The notes beneath the pieces were generated by a model that saw nothing but the letters and a program-made list of their open reading frames with translations, made no database searches and was not told where the DNA came from. Shown in pieces: positions 18,768 through 28,889 of a stretch of 64,000 nucleotides of DNA (the first letter of the stretch is position 1; every line of letters starts with the position of its first letter). Both the position numbers and the translations under genes were made by a program. This DNA comes from an uncultured Pelagibacteraceae bacterium (GTDB lineage: Bacteria > Pseudomonadota > Alphaproteobacteria > Pelagibacterales > Pelagibacteraceae). The DNA lies in the NCBI GenBank assembly GCA_902604525.1, contig CACKYY010000004.1:1-64000 (forward strand), in the 5' to 3' direction.

Positions 18768-19139
18768 ATGGAAGATAATTTCAACAAACACTTAGGCAAC
18801 AAGCTTAAGCTAAGAAGATTAGCTTTAGGTTTGACACAGACCAAAGTAGCAAAAGCAATCAACGTAACATTTCAACAAATTCAAAAATACGAGAAAGGTA
18901 CTAATGGAGTAAGCTCAATTCGATTATTACAACTATCAAATTATTTAAAGGTTCCAATAAATTACTTTTTTGAAGATTTTTCAGAATACTTAATTAATTT
19001 AGAAAAATCTCAAGAAGGTCATATGAATGTGAATTATAATTTTTTAACAAAATTATATTCCGAGCTAACAGCTGATCAAAAACTAAAATTTAATAAATCT
19101 TTACAGATTTCTTCAGTTGGAATTTCAAAAACTGGCTAA
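18768..19139 (+). CDS. XRE-family helix-turn-helix transcriptional regulator
   Basis: A 123-residue protein with an N-terminal Cro/CI-type HTH at about residues 8-65: 'LGNKLKLRRLALGLTQTKVAKAINVTFQQIQKYEKGTNGVSSIRLLQLSNYLKVPINYFFED'. The rest (about 75-123) has no recognisable domain. This compact type is widespread in alphaproteobacteria and its targets are not evident. The start is supported by a strong ribosome site (AAGAGGGG at 18755-18762). The gene stands alone between aapP and two tRNAs. A leader of 187 bases, long for this genome, suggests its own regulation. Confidence 0.88.
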   Translation: MEDNFNKHLGNKLKLRRLALGLTQTKVAKAINVTFQQIQKYEKGTNGVSSIRLLQLSNYLKVPINYFFEDFSEYLINLEKSQEGHMNVNYNFLTKLYSELTADQKLKFNKSLQISSVGISKTG

Positions 19140-19214
19140 ATTAAAAATTTAGTTAAGACCCGTAAGTAAATTTTACAATTTTATATTTTATATTAGTTAA
19201 TCAGAAAATTTTTT

Positions 19215-19290
19215 TGGCTCCTCGGGCAGGACTCGAACCTGCGACCAATTGATTAACAGTCAACTGCTCTACCAACTGAGCTACCGAGGA
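19215..19290 (-). tRNA. tRNA-Asn (anticodon GTT)
   Basis: A 76-base cloverleaf on the minus strand: acceptor TCCTCGG/CCGAGGA, D arm 'AGCTCAGTTGGTAGAGC', anticodon stem GTTGA/TCAAT around the loop CTGTTAA (GTT), T arm 'GCAGGTTCGAGTCCTGC', discriminator G and encoded CCA. It is paired with tRNA-Cys 49 bases away on the same strand. Confidence 0.97.
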
Positions 19291-19339
19291 ATGTAAAAAA
19301 GCAACTTACTTTTTTTTATAACTAAAACAAGATCTATTT

Positions 19340-19413
19340 TGGAGGCAACGCCCGGAATCGAACCGGGATACAAGGATTTGCAATCCTCTGCGTAACCATT
19401 CCGCCACGTTGCC
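19340..19413 (-). tRNA. tRNA-Cys (anticodon GCA)
   Basis: A 74-base cloverleaf on the minus strand starting GGCAACG and ending CGTTGCC-T-CCA. The anticodon stem AGGAT/ATCCT encloses the loop TGCAA region with anticodon GCA, and the T arm is 'CCCGGTTCGATTCCGGG'. CCA is encoded. The 125 bases between it and valS hold only AT-rich sequence that probably contains the divergent promoters. Confidence 0.97.
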
Positions 19414-19538
19414 ATCTTATTTTTTGACTTATAGCTACAGATGCCTTTTTATATTAAATATTTTTCATTAGTCTATTAAATAACGATATAAATTGATTAT
19501 TGTTAATTTGGATTATTAAATTATAAACTTTAAAATCC

Positions 19539-22166
19539 ATGAGTAACGATAAATATATACATTCTGATGTTGAAGATAGAATTTATTCTTATTGGGAAAA
19601 AAATGGTCTTTTTAAACCTAAAGAAAATTCTAAAAAATTTTCTATAGTAATACCTCCTCCAAATGTAACTGGCAGTCTTCATATGGGCCATGCTCTGAAT
19701 AATTCTATTCAAGATTTATTAGTTCGTTATCATCGAATGAATAATTATGAGACCTTATGGCAACCAGGAACCGATCACGCAGGAATTGCTACGCAAGCTT
19801 TAGTTGAGAAAAAACTTAGTTCTGAAAAAGTTGATAAAAATGAAATTGGTAGAGAAAAATTCATTGAAAAAGTATGGGAGTGGAAAGACCAGTACGGTGA
19901 TATTATTATTAATCAATTGAAAAAACTTGGTTGTTCCTGTGATTGGTCCAGAAATGCATTCACGATGGATGAAAATTTATCAAAATCAGTAATAAAGGTT
20001 TTTGTTGATCTATATAATAAAGGTTTAATTTATAAGGATAAAAAATTAGTAAATTGGGATACTGTTTTAAAAACAGCTATTTCAGATTTAGAAGTTGATC
20101 AAAGAGAAGTAAATTCAAAAATTTATTATATTAAATATCCAATTGATGGAACGGATCAATTTATAACAATTGCAACTACAAGACCTGAAACAATGTTGGG
20201 TGATACTGCTATAGCTGTTAATCCAAAAGATGATCGTTTTAAATCTTATGTTGGTAAAACTGTTACAATCCCAATTGTTGGAAGAAAAATAAAAATTATA
20301 GAAGATGACTATGCCGATCCTGAACAAGGAACAGGTGCTTTAAAAATAACTCCAGCGCATGACTTTAATGATTATGATGTAGGTCAAAGAAATAATCTTG
20401 AAATTATAAATATTTTTACTGAAGCAGGAAAAATAAATGAAAACGCCCCAAAACATTACGTAGGTCTTGATCGCTCTGAAGCAAGAAAACAAATTTTAAA
20501 AGAGCTTAAAGAAAAAGAATTTTTTGTAAAAGAAGAAAATATTAAAAATAAAGTTCCTTACGGAGATAGATCCAATTCAATAATTGAACCTTTCCTAACA
20601 GAACAATGGTTTGCTGATGCAGGTAAATTATCAGTTAAAGCTAAAGATGTTGTAAATTCAAAGAAAACAAATTTCTTTCCTGAGAATTGGTCAAAAACTT
20701 ATTTTCAGTGGATGAACAATATAGAACCTTGGTGTATTTCAAGACAACTTTGGTGGGGACATCAAATACCTGCTTGGTATGGACCTGATGAAAAAATTTT
20801 TGTTGCATACAATGAAGATGAAGCAAAACAATTAGCTAATAAACATTATGGCAAAGATGTAGAATTGAATAGAGATCCTGATGTTTTAGATACTTGGTTT
20901 TCATCTGGACTTTGGCCATTTGCAACACTTGGATGGCCTGATGATAAAAAATTTGTTGAGAAGTTTTATCCAACATCAGTTTTAGTAACAGGCTTTGATA
21001 TTATTTTCTTTTGGGTTGCAAGAATGATTATGTTTGGAACTGAATTTTTAAACAAAGAACCTTTTAAAGATATTTATGTTCATGCTTTAGTTAGAGATGA
21101 AAAAGGACAAAAAATGTCTAAATCAAAAGGAAATGTTATTGATCCTTTAGATTTAATTGAAAAATATAGTGCTGACGCTTTAAGATTTACGCTTCTTTCA
21201 ATGGCTTCACCTGGAACTGATGTTAAACTTTCAGAGGATAGAGTTAAAGGTTATAGAAACTTTTTAAATAAACTATGGAATGCTAATAATTTTTTAATTA
21301 CCAATGAATGTGATTTTAAAAATACAGATCAAATTCCAGATTTAAAAGTTAATATTAATAAATGGATATATTCTGAGTTAGCAGAAACTACTAATAAAAT
21401 AGTTAAAAACTTAGAAGATTATAGATTTGATGAAGCTGCAAAAAATGCTTATCAATTTACTTGGCATTCTTATTGTGATTGGTACTTAGAGCTTTCTAAA
21501 ACAATTCTCTTTTCAGATGATAAGGACGCTAAAGAAGAGGTCAGGAGAGTTTCAACCTACGTATTTAAACAAATACTAGTTTTATTACATCCATTTATCC
21601 CCTTTGTTACTGAAGAAATTTGGCTTAAAAATAAATTTGATAATAAGGGCAATGACTTTCTTATGTTTAAAAATTGGATATCTGCAAAATCAACTAAAGA
21701 TTCACACACAGATCAGGTAGAAAATATAATTAATATTATATCTGAGCTAAGGTCGTTTAAAAATGAGCTAAATGTAAGCCCTGGTTCATTTATAGACATC
21801 TCAATTAACAATATTAACAAAGATCAAAAGCAATTTATTAGCTCAAATGAAATAATTCTTAAAAAATTAGGGAGAATAAATAACATTTTAAGTGATGATT
21901 TAGATAAACCCGCAGCAACAATGGTTGTAGCAGGTGATTTATTTAAGATCTATTTTGATAAAGATGTTGATTTAAAGTTAATAAAAGAAAATTTAACTAG
22001 CAAACAAGAACGATTAGAACAAGAGATGCATAAGATATCTCAAAGACTAGAAAATAAAAGTTTTGTAGATAGGGCACCAAAAGAGATTGTTGAACAAGAA
22101 AAAACTAATTATAATAATTTAAAGAACGATGTTGATAAGATATCAATAACAATAAAGGGTATATAA
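19539..22166 (+). CDS. valS: Valyl-tRNA synthetase
   Basis: Charges tRNA-Val. The 875-residue class Ia synthetase has the HIGH motif as 'HMGH' (48-51, in '[17 protein letters not shown]') and KMSKS at 525-529. The editing (CP1) domain includes '[16 protein letters not shown]'. The tail from about residue 810 is a predicted coiled coil ('[32 protein letters not shown]'), the tRNA-binding arm typical of ValRS. Length and motifs are normal. Its last A is shared with the ATG of ilvD. Confidence 0.97.
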   Translation: MSNDKYIHSDVEDRIYSYWEKNGLFKPKENSKKFSIVIPPPNVTGSLHMGHALNNSIQDLLVRYHRMNNYETLWQPGTDHAGIATQALVEKKLSSEKVDKNEIGREKFIEKVWEWKDQYGDIIINQLKKLGCSCDWSRNAFTMDENLSKSVIKVFVDLYNKGLIYKDKKLVNWDTVLKTAISDLEVDQREVNSKIYYIKYPIDGTDQFITIATTRPETMLGDTAIAVNPKDDRFKSYVGKTVTIPIVGRKIKIIEDDYADPEQGTGALKITPAHDFNDYDVGQRNNLEIINIFTEAGKINENAPKHYVGLDRSEARKQILKELKEKEFFVKEENIKNKVPYGDRSNSIIEPFLTEQWFADAGKLSVKAKDVVNSKKTNFFPENWSKTYFQWMNNIEPWCISRQLWWGHQIPAWYGPDEKIFVAYNEDEAKQLANKHYGKDVELNRDPDVLDTWFSSGLWPFATLGWPDDKKFVEKFYPTSVLVTGFDIIFFWVARMIMFGTEFLNKEPFKDIYVHALVRDEKGQKMSKSKGNVIDPLDLIEKYSADALRFTLLSMASPGTDVKLSEDRVKGYRNFLNKLWNANNFLITNECDFKNTDQIPDLKVNINKWIYSELAETTNKIVKNLEDYRFDEAAKNAYQFTWHSYCDWYLELSKTILFSDDKDAKEEVRRVSTYVFKQILVLLHPFIPFVTEEIWLKNKFDNKGNDFLMFKNWISAKSTKDSHTDQVENIINIISELRSFKNELNVSPGSFIDISINNINKDQKQFISSNEIILKKLGRINNILSDDLDKPAATMVVAGDLFKIYFDKDVDLKLIKENLTSKQERLEQEMHKISQRLENKSFVDRAPKEIVEQEKTNYNNLKNDVDKISITIKGI

Positions 22167-23884
22167 TGACAAAATTTAACAAGAAGAAACTTCCAAGCAG
22201 ACATACATCATTAGGAGCAGATAGAGCTCCACATAGATCATTTTATTATGCTATGGGTGAAACTGAGAAAGATGTAGCAAAACCCTTTATTGGCGTGGTT
22301 TCAACATGGAATGAGGCTGCTCCTTGTAACATAGCATTAATGAGACAGGCACAATCGGTTAAAAAAGGTGTTAGATCAAATGGAGGAACTCCAAGAGAAT
22401 TTTGCACTATCACTGTCACTGATGGAATTGCCATGGGTCATGAAGGAATGAAATCCTCTTTAATCTCAAGAGAAGTAATTGCAGACTCAGCAGAGCTTAC
22501 AGTCAGAGGACATTGCTATGATGCATTAGTTGGTATTGCAGGATGTGATAAATCTTTACCAGGTTTAATGATGTCGATGGTTAGATTAAATGTTCCAAGT
22601 GTTTTTATTTACGGAGGTTCAATTCTTCCAGGAAGATACAAAGGTAAAGACGTAACAGTTGTAGATGTATTTGAAGCTGTTGGAAAACATTCATCGGGTA
22701 AAATGACAGCTGCAGAATTAAGAAAATTAGAATTAGTTGCTTGTCCTAGTGCAGGTGCTTGTGGAGGTCAATTTACTGCAAATACTATGGCATGTGTATC
22801 TGAGGCTATTGGATTAGCATTACCATATTCAGCAGGAACTCCAGCTCCGTATGAAGAAAGAGATAAGTATGCAAAAGAAAGTGGCAAAATGGTTATGCAA
22901 CTTTTAAAAAAAAAAATTAAGCCAAGAGATATTGTAACAAGAAAAGCTTTAGAAAATGCTGCAACAATCGTTGCTGCAACAGGTGGATCAACTAATGCTG
23001 GATTACATTTACCAGCAATTGCAAATGAAGCAGGAATAAAATTTGATTTAATGGACGTTGCTAAAATTTTTAAAAGAACTCCTTATCTTGCTGATTTAAA
23101 ACCAGGTGGAAAATACGTTGCAAAAGATATGTGGTTAGCAGGTGGTGTTCCTATGTTATTAAAAACTTTATATGAAGGTGGCTACATTCATGGTGATTGT
23201 ATGACTGTTACTGGAAAAACAATGAAAGAAAATTTAAAAAATATTAAATTTAATCCTAAACAAAAAGTAATGAGATCTTATAAAGATCCATTATCACCTA
23301 CAGGAGGGGTTGTTGGTTTAAAAGGAAACTTAGCTCCAGATGGAGCGATAGTAAAAGTTGCAGGATTAGCAAAATTACAATTTACTGGAAAAGCAAGATG
23401 TTTTGATAATGAAGAAAGTGCAATGAAAGCAGTTCAAAGCAAAAAGTATAATGACGGTGATGTAATTATAATTAGATACGAAGGACCAGTAGGGGGTCCT
23501 GGTATGAGAGAAATGTTATCTACAACAGGTGCAATCTACGGACAAGGTAAAGGAGAGAAAGTAGCTCTTATAACTGATGGAAGGTTCTCTGGAGCTACCA
23601 GAGGCTTCTGTGTGGGTCATGTGGGTCCTGAGGCTGCCCTAGGAGGTCCTATAGGCCTTTTACGTAATGGAGATATCATTGATATCGATGCCAAAAAAGG
23701 AACTATCAATGTCAGACTTTCTAAAAAAGAATTAGCTTCTAGAAAAAGAAAATGGAAGGCTAGAAAATCTGATTTTGGATCTGGTACTTTATGGAAATAT
23801 GCACAAACCGTTGGTCCAGCGTTTTTAGGCGCACCAACACACCCAGGTAAGAAACAAGAAGTTAAGGATTATTCAGAGATTTAA
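22166..23884 (+). CDS. ilvD: Dihydroxy-acid dehydratase
   Basis: Iron-sulfur enzyme that dehydrates 2,3-dihydroxy-isovalerate and 2,3-dihydroxy-3-methylvalerate in valine and isoleucine synthesis. The 572 residues match the family. The cluster cysteines are C54 ('[11 protein letters not shown]'), C127 ('AGCDKSLPG') and C199 ('[15 protein letters not shown]'). The C-terminal '[19 protein letters not shown]' is also diagnostic. It shares a base with valS, coupling branched-chain amino acid synthesis to a valine tRNA synthetase, and shares a base with the following nucleotidyltransferase gene. Confidence 0.96.
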   Translation: MTKFNKKKLPSRHTSLGADRAPHRSFYYAMGETEKDVAKPFIGVVSTWNEAAPCNIALMRQAQSVKKGVRSNGGTPREFCTITVTDGIAMGHEGMKSSLISREVIADSAELTVRGHCYDALVGIAGCDKSLPGLMMSMVRLNVPSVFIYGGSILPGRYKGKDVTVVDVFEAVGKHSSGKMTAAELRKLELVACPSAGACGGQFTANTMACVSEAIGLALPYSAGTPAPYEERDKYAKESGKMVMQLLKKKIKPRDIVTRKALENAATIVAATGGSTNAGLHLPAIANEAGIKFDLMDVAKIFKRTPYLADLKPGGKYVAKDMWLAGGVPMLLKTLYEGGYIHGDCMTVTGKTMKENLKNIKFNPKQKVMRSYKDPLSPTGGVVGLKGNLAPDGAIVKVAGLAKLQFTGKARCFDNEESAMKAVQSKKYNDGDVIIIRYEGPVGGPGMREMLSTTGAIYGQGKGEKVALITDGRFSGATRGFCVGHVGPEAALGGPIGLLRNGDIIDIDAKKGTINVRLSKKELASRKRKWKARKSDFGSGTLWKYAQTVGPAFLGAPTHPGKKQEVKDYSEI

Positions 23885-25089
23885 TGAAAATTCGTCCAGT
23901 CATTTTATGTGGAGGTGCTGGAACTCGACTTTGGCCAAATTCTAAAAATCATCAAGCAAAACAGTTTATTGATTTTGGTAATTGGACTTTACTTGGAAAA
24001 ACACTTGAGAGAACTAAAGCATCAATTTTCGACACTCCAATTATTAGTACAAATAAGAAATACTTAAGCAAAGTAAAACAGCATTTAAGAAAAAACAAAA
24101 TAAACAAATATAAAATTGTTGTAGAACCAGCCAAAAGAAACACTGCACCAGCTATATTAAGTACGGCTTTGATTAAAGACATTCCAGACAATCAACCTTT
24201 AATGTTTTTTTCAGCAGATCATTTAATTGAAAAGATGAGTATTTTTAATAAGGCTATTAATAAAAACAAAAAGAATTTAAGTGATCAAAATATATTTATA
24301 TTTGGGATAAAACCAAGCTCACCATCTAGCGAATATGGTTATTTTTTAACTAAAAAAAACAAAGGTAATATTAATAAAGTAACTAGATTTATTGAAAAAC
24401 CAAAAGAAGCTAAGGCCAAACAAATTATAAAGAATAAAGGCTATTGGAATTCTGGAATGTTTTATCTTAGAAAAGATTCTATTATTAATAACTTTAAAAA
24501 ATATCAGCCCAAAACTTACAGAAATTGTTTAGATGCAGTTAGCAAAGCAAAATATAAGGCTAATACATATTATCTAAATAAAGCTTCATTCATAAAAGCG
24601 ACTGCCAAATCATTTGATTATGCAATTCTAGAAAAAACTAAACAAATTAACGCTATCAAATTAGACATTCCTTGGTCAGATCTTGGTAGTTGGAAAGAAA
24701 TTTTGAAGATGTATGACAAAAATAAAAACAAATATATTAAGAAAAAAAATGTCTATTACCGTCCATGGGGTAGATACACGAATTTATTTGAGGGCAAAGA
24801 GTTTTTAATTAAAGAGTTATATGTAAAACCAAAAGGTATTTTGAGTTTACAAAAACACCATCACCGAGCTGAACATTGGTTGGTCACACAAGGAAATGCA
24901 AAAATAACTCTTAATAAAGATATTATAATTAAAAAGCCAGGTGAAAATATATTCATTCCATTAGAAGCAATCCATAGAGTTCAAAACTCAGGAAAAAAAC
25001 CTGTAAAAATTATCGAAGCTCAAGTTGGCTCAATTTTAAAAGAAAGTGATATTGTTAGATATCAAGATGTTTATGGTAGAGTGAAGTAA
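23884..25089 (+). CDS. manC: Mannose-1-phosphate guanylyltransferase/mannose-6-phosphate isomerase
   Basis: Makes GDP-mannose for surface polysaccharide and probably also isomerises mannose 6-phosphate. The N-terminal nucleotidyltransferase domain starts 'PVILCGGAGTRLWPNSKNHQAKQF' and contains 'EPAKRNTAPAIL', 'SADHLIE', 'RFIEKPK' and 'YWNSGMF'. The C-terminal cupin (about 295-401) has 'RPWGRYTNLFEG', 'LSLQKHHHRAEHWLV' and 'FIPLEAIHRVQN'. At 401 residues it is about 70 shorter than the usual type II enzyme of about 470, shortened mainly in the linker. The order ilvD-manC-phoR is joined by one-base overlaps. Confidence 0.9.
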   Translation: MKIRPVILCGGAGTRLWPNSKNHQAKQFIDFGNWTLLGKTLERTKASIFDTPIISTNKKYLSKVKQHLRKNKINKYKIVVEPAKRNTAPAILSTALIKDIPDNQPLMFFSADHLIEKMSIFNKAINKNKKNLSDQNIFIFGIKPSSPSSEYGYFLTKKNKGNINKVTRFIEKPKEAKAKQIIKNKGYWNSGMFYLRKDSIINNFKKYQPKTYRNCLDAVSKAKYKANTYYLNKASFIKATAKSFDYAILEKTKQINAIKLDIPWSDLGSWKEILKMYDKNKNKYIKKKNVYYRPWGRYTNLFEGKEFLIKELYVKPKGILSLQKHHHRAEHWLVTQGNAKITLNKDIIIKKPGENIFIPLEAIHRVQNSGKKPVKIIEAQVGSILKESDIVRYQDVYGRVK

Positions 25090-26246
25090 TGGAGTTATTA
25101 ACAATAATTTTATTAGTAATAATTGTTCTTCTTACTTATCTGTTATTAAAAAAAGAAAAAGTATTAGGTATTAAAACTGAAACTAAAGATAATAATGATC
25201 AAATTAAAGTTGTAGAAAATAAAGACTATAGAAAAAATATTTATGATTTATTAAATTATATTCCTGAGGGAATAATAATTTTAGACAAAGGTAAGAAAAT
25301 TCTTTTTAGCAACAACTCTGCTAATAAATTATTTCAGATAAAATTAGATGAGAATATAAGTGGCTTTTTAAGAAACCCTGATCTTTTAAGTTCAATTGAT
25401 AAATCATTTGAGGGTAACAATATTTCAGATCTTGAAATTGAAATTAGAAATCAAGCAGTTCAAAGATTAAATATAACCATTTACCTTGATCAGAATAATC
25501 TTTTTTTTGATGAAGTGTGTTGTGTCTTATTTATAAGGGATTTAACTGAATTTCATAAATTCCAACAATTAAAATCTGATTTTGTGGCTAACGTATCACA
25601 TGAGCTAAGAACACCTCTACAATCCATTAAAATGGGACTTGAAACATTTGAAAATAATTCAGATTTAAAAAAGAATTCGGAAGTAACTAATTTATTACCA
25701 GTAATGAGCTCTCAATCTGAGAGAATGGAAAATTTAATTAGAGATTTATTGTCATTATCTAAAATTGAATTACAGGAACATATACGACCAACGCATGAAA
25801 TAGATCTTATAGAATTGATTGATTATGTTATTAAAACTTATGAAAAAATAATTAGTAAAAATAATATTAGTATTAAATTTAATAAAACTGATAATTTTAA
25901 AATAATTGGTGATAGAGATAAATTAATAGAAATTTTTACTAATCTTATAGATAATTCAATCAAATACAGTGATAAAAATAAAGAAATTACAATCACTGCT
26001 AAAAAAGATGGTGAGTATAACACTGTTTCAGTAGCAGATCAGGGAATAGGTATTCCAAAAGAGTCTATACATAGAATCACTGAGAGATTTTTTACAGTTG
26101 ATCCAAGTAAAAGCCGAAGTGTAGGTGGTACTGGTCTTGGATTAGCCATTGTAAAACATTTAGTCTCACAACATAGAGCTGAGATGGACATTAATAGTAT
26201 TGAAAATAAAGGAACTACAATAGACATCAAATTTAATCCTTTGTAA
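25089..26246 (+). CDS. phoR: Phosphate regulon sensor histidine kinase PhoR
   Basis: Membrane histidine kinase of 385 residues that, with PstSCAB and PhoU, senses phosphate supply and phosphorylates PhoB. One hydrophobic helix (about 3-20), a PAS-like region (about 50-155), then H171 in 'FVANVSHELRTPLQSI', N box 'IFTNLIDNSIKYS', and G boxes 'VADQGIGIP' and 'GTGLGLAIVKH'. A single N-terminal anchor with no periplasmic sensor domain is the PhoR pattern. It shares one base with manC and lies upstream of pstS. No Pho box is seen directly in front of it, so it probably depends on upstream transcription. Confidence 0.92.
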   Translation: MELLTIILLVIIVLLTYLLLKKEKVLGIKTETKDNNDQIKVVENKDYRKNIYDLLNYIPEGIIILDKGKKILFSNNSANKLFQIKLDENISGFLRNPDLLSSIDKSFEGNNISDLEIEIRNQAVQRLNITIYLDQNNLFFDEVCCVLFIRDLTEFHKFQQLKSDFVANVSHELRTPLQSIKMGLETFENNSDLKKNSEVTNLLPVMSSQSERMENLIRDLLSLSKIELQEHIRPTHEIDLIELIDYVIKTYEKIISKNNISIKFNKTDNFKIIGDRDKLIEIFTNLIDNSIKYSDKNKEITITAKKDGEYNTVSVADQGIGIPKESIHRITERFFTVDPSKSRSVGGTGLGLAIVKHLVSQHRAEMDINSIENKGTTIDIKFNPL

Positions 26247-26266
26247 TTCAACTAAAAAGTTAGTCT

Positions 26267-26284
26267 TTGTAACAAAAGTTTAAC
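26267..26284 (+). promoter_or_regulatory. Pho box upstream of pstS
   Basis: TTGTAAC-AAAA-GTTTAAC, two 7-base direct repeats spaced by four A residues (11-bp period), the architecture of a PhoB box. A -10-like TAATAA (26292-26297) lies about 8 bases downstream. The same arrangement occurs before pstC. The E. coli box uses CTGTCAT repeats; the GTAAC core here is a clade-like variant (inference). Confidence 0.72.
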
Positions 26285-26353
26285 CTGCCTTTAATAAAGT
26301 ATTAAAGAATCAGAATTATTTAGTTTTGCATTATGAATTTAACAAGGAGAAAT

Positions 26354-27373
26354 ATGAATAAATTAACAAGTATATTTATAGGCTTTCTTTTAGTAATTGG
26401 TTTTACGACATCAAGTTACTCAAGAGATCAAATCAAAATAGTGGGGTCATCAACTGTTTACCCTTATGCAACAGTAGTTGCAGAAAAGTTTGGTAAAAGT
26501 GGAAAATTCAAAACACCAGTTATTGAAAGTACAGGAACTGGTGGTGGAATGAAATTATTCTGTGCTGGAGTTGGTGCTAATCATCCAGATATTACTAATG
26601 CTTCAAGAGCAATTAAACCTAAGGAAAAAACTTTATGTGAAAAAAATGGAGTTTCCGAAATTATTGAAATTGTGGTAGGCAATGATGGAATTTCATTTGC
26701 ACATGCTGTTAGTGCTCCAGATGCAGATTTTACAAAAGAGCAATTGTGGAGAGCTTTAGCTGCTAAAGTTGATGTTGATGGTAAACTTGTTGAAAATCCA
26801 TACAAAAAATGGAGTGATATAGATGCAAGTCTTCCTAATAAAAAAATTGAAATTTTAGTTGCTCCTCCAACTTCTGGTACTAGAGACGCATGGAATTCTC
26901 TTGTAATGGTTAAAGGATGTACAAAAACTGCTAAATCTTTATTTGGTGATAAAGCTAAAAAAGAATGTGCTAAAATTAGAGAAGATGGTTACGCTGTAGA
27001 AGCAGGTGAAAATGATACTTTAATTGTACAAAAACTTACATCTAACCCTGATGCTTTTGGTTTTTTTGGTTATAGTTATCTAGTTGCTAATAAAGATAAG
27101 GTTAAAGCATCCTCTGTTGAAGGAGTTCAACCATCTTTAGAAGGTATTCAAGATTACTCTTATCCGATAGCAAGACCTTTGTTTTTTTATGTTAAAAAAG
27201 CTCACATAGGTGTAATTCCTGGCATTCAGGAATTTTTAAAAGAGTTCACTTCTAAAAAAGCTATGAGTAACAGAGGTTACTTAGCGAAAATAGGATTAGT
27301 CCCTTTAGCATCTGAAGAATACCAAATAACAAGAACAGCTGCTTTAGATTTAAACACAATAAGTATCAAATAA
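26354..27373 (+). CDS. pstS: Phosphate ABC transporter, phosphate-binding protein PstS
   Basis: Periplasmic phosphate receptor. I prefer the ATG at 26354 (339 residues): it follows a strong ribosome site AAGGAGA (26344-26350), while an upstream in-frame ATG at 26333 has none. A signal peptide (MNKLTS..., hydrophobic core, cleavage near 'SYS-RDQ') is followed by 'KIVGSSTVYPYA', the phosphate-contacting 'ESTGTGGGMKLFC' and 'APPTSGTRDAWN'. It has cysteine pairs and an extended insert like the longer alphaproteobacterial PstS proteins. A bidirectional hairpin terminator follows, separating it from pstC, which has its own Pho box. Confidence 0.95.
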   Translation: MNKLTSIFIGFLLVIGFTTSSYSRDQIKIVGSSTVYPYATVVAEKFGKSGKFKTPVIESTGTGGGMKLFCAGVGANHPDITNASRAIKPKEKTLCEKNGVSEIIEIVVGNDGISFAHAVSAPDADFTKEQLWRALAAKVDVDGKLVENPYKKWSDIDASLPNKKIEILVAPPTSGTRDAWNSLVMVKGCTKTAKSLFGDKAKKECAKIREDGYAVEAGENDTLIVQKLTSNPDAFGFFGYSYLVANKDKVKASSVEGVQPSLEGIQDYSYPIARPLFFYVKKAHIGVIPGIQEFLKEFTSKKAMSNRGYLAKIGLVPLASEEYQITRTAALDLNTISIK

Positions 27374-27390
27374 ATTTAAACTTACCCCCA

Positions 27391-27425
27391 ATAAAAGGCC
27401 AGTAAATACTGGCCTTTTATTTAAT
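27391..27425 (+). terminator. Intrinsic terminator after pstS
   Basis: ATAAAAGGCCAGT-AAAT-ACTGGCCTTTTAT (27391-27420) is a perfect 13-bp stem with a 4-base loop, continuing into a T-rich run. It lies 17 bases after the pstS stop. The A/T flanks make it work in either direction. It separates pstS from pstCAB so the binding protein can be made in excess. Confidence 0.92.
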
Positions 27426-27443
27426 TTCAATTTCAGAGTTAGT

Positions 27444-27461
27444 TTGTAACAAAAATGTAAC
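27444..27461 (+). promoter_or_regulatory. Pho box and -10 element upstream of pstC
   Basis: TTGTAAC-AAAA-ATGTAAC: two nearly identical heptamers at an 11-bp period. Nine bases downstream is a -10-like TTATAG (27471-27476). The transcription start would lie a few bases before the pstC ATG at 27486. The match to the pstS box supports both. This gives pstCAB-phoU-phoB its own phosphate-starvation promoter. Confidence 0.75.
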
Positions 27462-27485
27462 ATTTAAAAGTTATAGAAACCTCGA

Positions 27486-28889
27486 ATGAACTTCGTTCTA
27501 ATATTTTTAATAACAATATTTTCTCTATCATTATTTTTTTATGGAAGGTCAAAAACTAAAAGTATTGCAATCGAAAAAAATATTAAATTAAATGCATTAC
27601 CTAAATTTTATGGATATTACCTTGTTTTATGGTGTTCAATTCCTTCTCTAGTTTTTTTATTAATATGGTCATTATTTGAGCCTGTAATAATTAAATCAAT
27701 AATAATTGAAACTGCAGCAAATCAAGGGGCTATTTTTAATGACAAAAATGAGGCTAATTTAATTTATGAAAAAATCAAAGCTATTCATTTAGGAACTTAT
27801 TTTGGTGATATTGACAGTATTTTAAGAGAAAGCGCACTTGCTTATGCAAAATTTATTAATCTTTTTACAAATTCAAAAGTTGTACTAATTTTTGCTATAG
27901 TAATAGTATCGGTAATTTATTCCTTAAAAAAAATTAACAAAAATAATAAAGCAAGAGATGATGTAGAAATTATATTAAAAGGCTTATTGTTTGTATCATC
28001 TCTTATTGCAATTTTAACAACACTAGGAATAATTTTTTCATTATTATTTGAAAGTATTAAATTTTTTTCTGTAATTAATATTTTTGATTATTTATTTGGA
28101 ACAAATTGGAGCCCACAAAGAGCTTTTGTAAGAGATGCCTCTTCAATTACTGCAGCAGAATTTGAAGAATTAAAGGATGCTTTCGGTTTTATTCCTTTAA
28201 TTGCTGGAACAACTTTTATTGCATTCATAGCAATGTTAGTTGCAGTTCCAATTGGACTTTTTTCAGGAATTTATATGGCAGAATACGCCTCATTAAAAAT
28301 TAGAAGGATTTCAAAACCAATAATCGAAATTTTAGCAGGTATTCCAACTGTTGTTTATGGTTTTTTTGCAGCTTTAACAGTTGGACCTTTTTTTAGACAA
28401 ATTGGAGAAAATTTTGGTTTAACAGTTTCATCAGAAAGTGCTTTGGCAGCAGGATTGATAATGGGTATAATGATCATACCGTATGTCTCATCCTTATCAG
28501 ATGATGTAATTAATTCTGTCCCTCAATCACTTAGAGATGGTTCATATGCAATTGGTGCTACAAAATCTGAAACAATTAAAAAAGTAGTTATACCTGCGGC
28601 TTTACCGGGAATAATAGGTTCTATTCTTTTAGCAGTCTCAAGAGCAATAGGTGAAACTATGATCGTTGTGATGGCTGCGGGTCTAGCTGCAAACCTTACT
28701 ATAAATCCTCTTGAATCAACCACAACAATCACAACTCAAATAGTTATGATTTTAGTTGGTGACCAAGAGTTTGATAGCCCTAAAACACAATCTGCATTTG
28801 CTCTAGGGTTAACATTATTTATTGCAACCTTAATTTTGAATTACATTGCTCAAAGAGCTGTTAAAAAATATCGAGAAAAGTATGACTAA
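27486..28889 (+). CDS. pstC: Phosphate ABC transporter permease PstC
   Basis: Inner-membrane permease of the high-affinity phosphate transporter, 467 residues, longer than E. coli PstC (319) because of an N-terminal extension with additional helices and an extracytoplasmic loop, as in other alphaproteobacteria. The core permease (about 230-460) has 'FGFIPLIAGTTFIAFIAMLVAVPIGLFSGIYMAEYA', 'PIIEILAGIPTVVYGFFA' and the EAA-like 'SLRDGSYAIGATKSETIKKVVIPAALPGIIGS'. The start is at an ATG with no clear Shine-Dalgarno, close behind the predicted Pho promoter. It overlaps pstA. Confidence 0.94.
   Translation: MNFVLIFLITIFSLSLFFYGRSKTKSIAIEKNIKLNALPKFYGYYLVLWCSIPSLVFLLIWSLFEPVIIKSIIIETAANQGAIFNDKNEANLIYEKIKAIHLGTYFGDIDSILRESALAYAKFINLFTNSKVVLIFAIVIVSVIYSLKKINKNNKARDDVEIILKGLLFVSSLIAILTTLGIIFSLLFESIKFFSVINIFDYLFGTNWSPQRAFVRDASSITAAEFEELKDAFGFIPLIAGTTFIAFIAMLVAVPIGLFSGIYMAEYASLKIRRISKPIIEILAGIPTVVYGFFAALTVGPFFRQIGENFGLTVSSESALAAGLIMGIMIIPYVSSLSDDVINSVPQSLRDGSYAIGATKSETIKKVVIPAALPGIIGSILLAVSRAIGETMIVVMAAGLAANLTINPLESTTTITTQIVMILVGDQEFDSPKTQSAFALGLTLFIATLILNYIAQRAVKKYREKYD

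Noticed and set aside
23884-25089. Frameshift or truncation of manC because the protein is about 70 residues short
   Set aside because: Both the nucleotidyltransferase motifs and the C-terminal cupin are present in one frame; shortening is spread through the linker, in keeping with streamlined proteins.
28846-28881. Upstream TTG start for pstA
   Set aside because: The ATG at 28882 has a better ribosome site and the usual short overlap with pstC.
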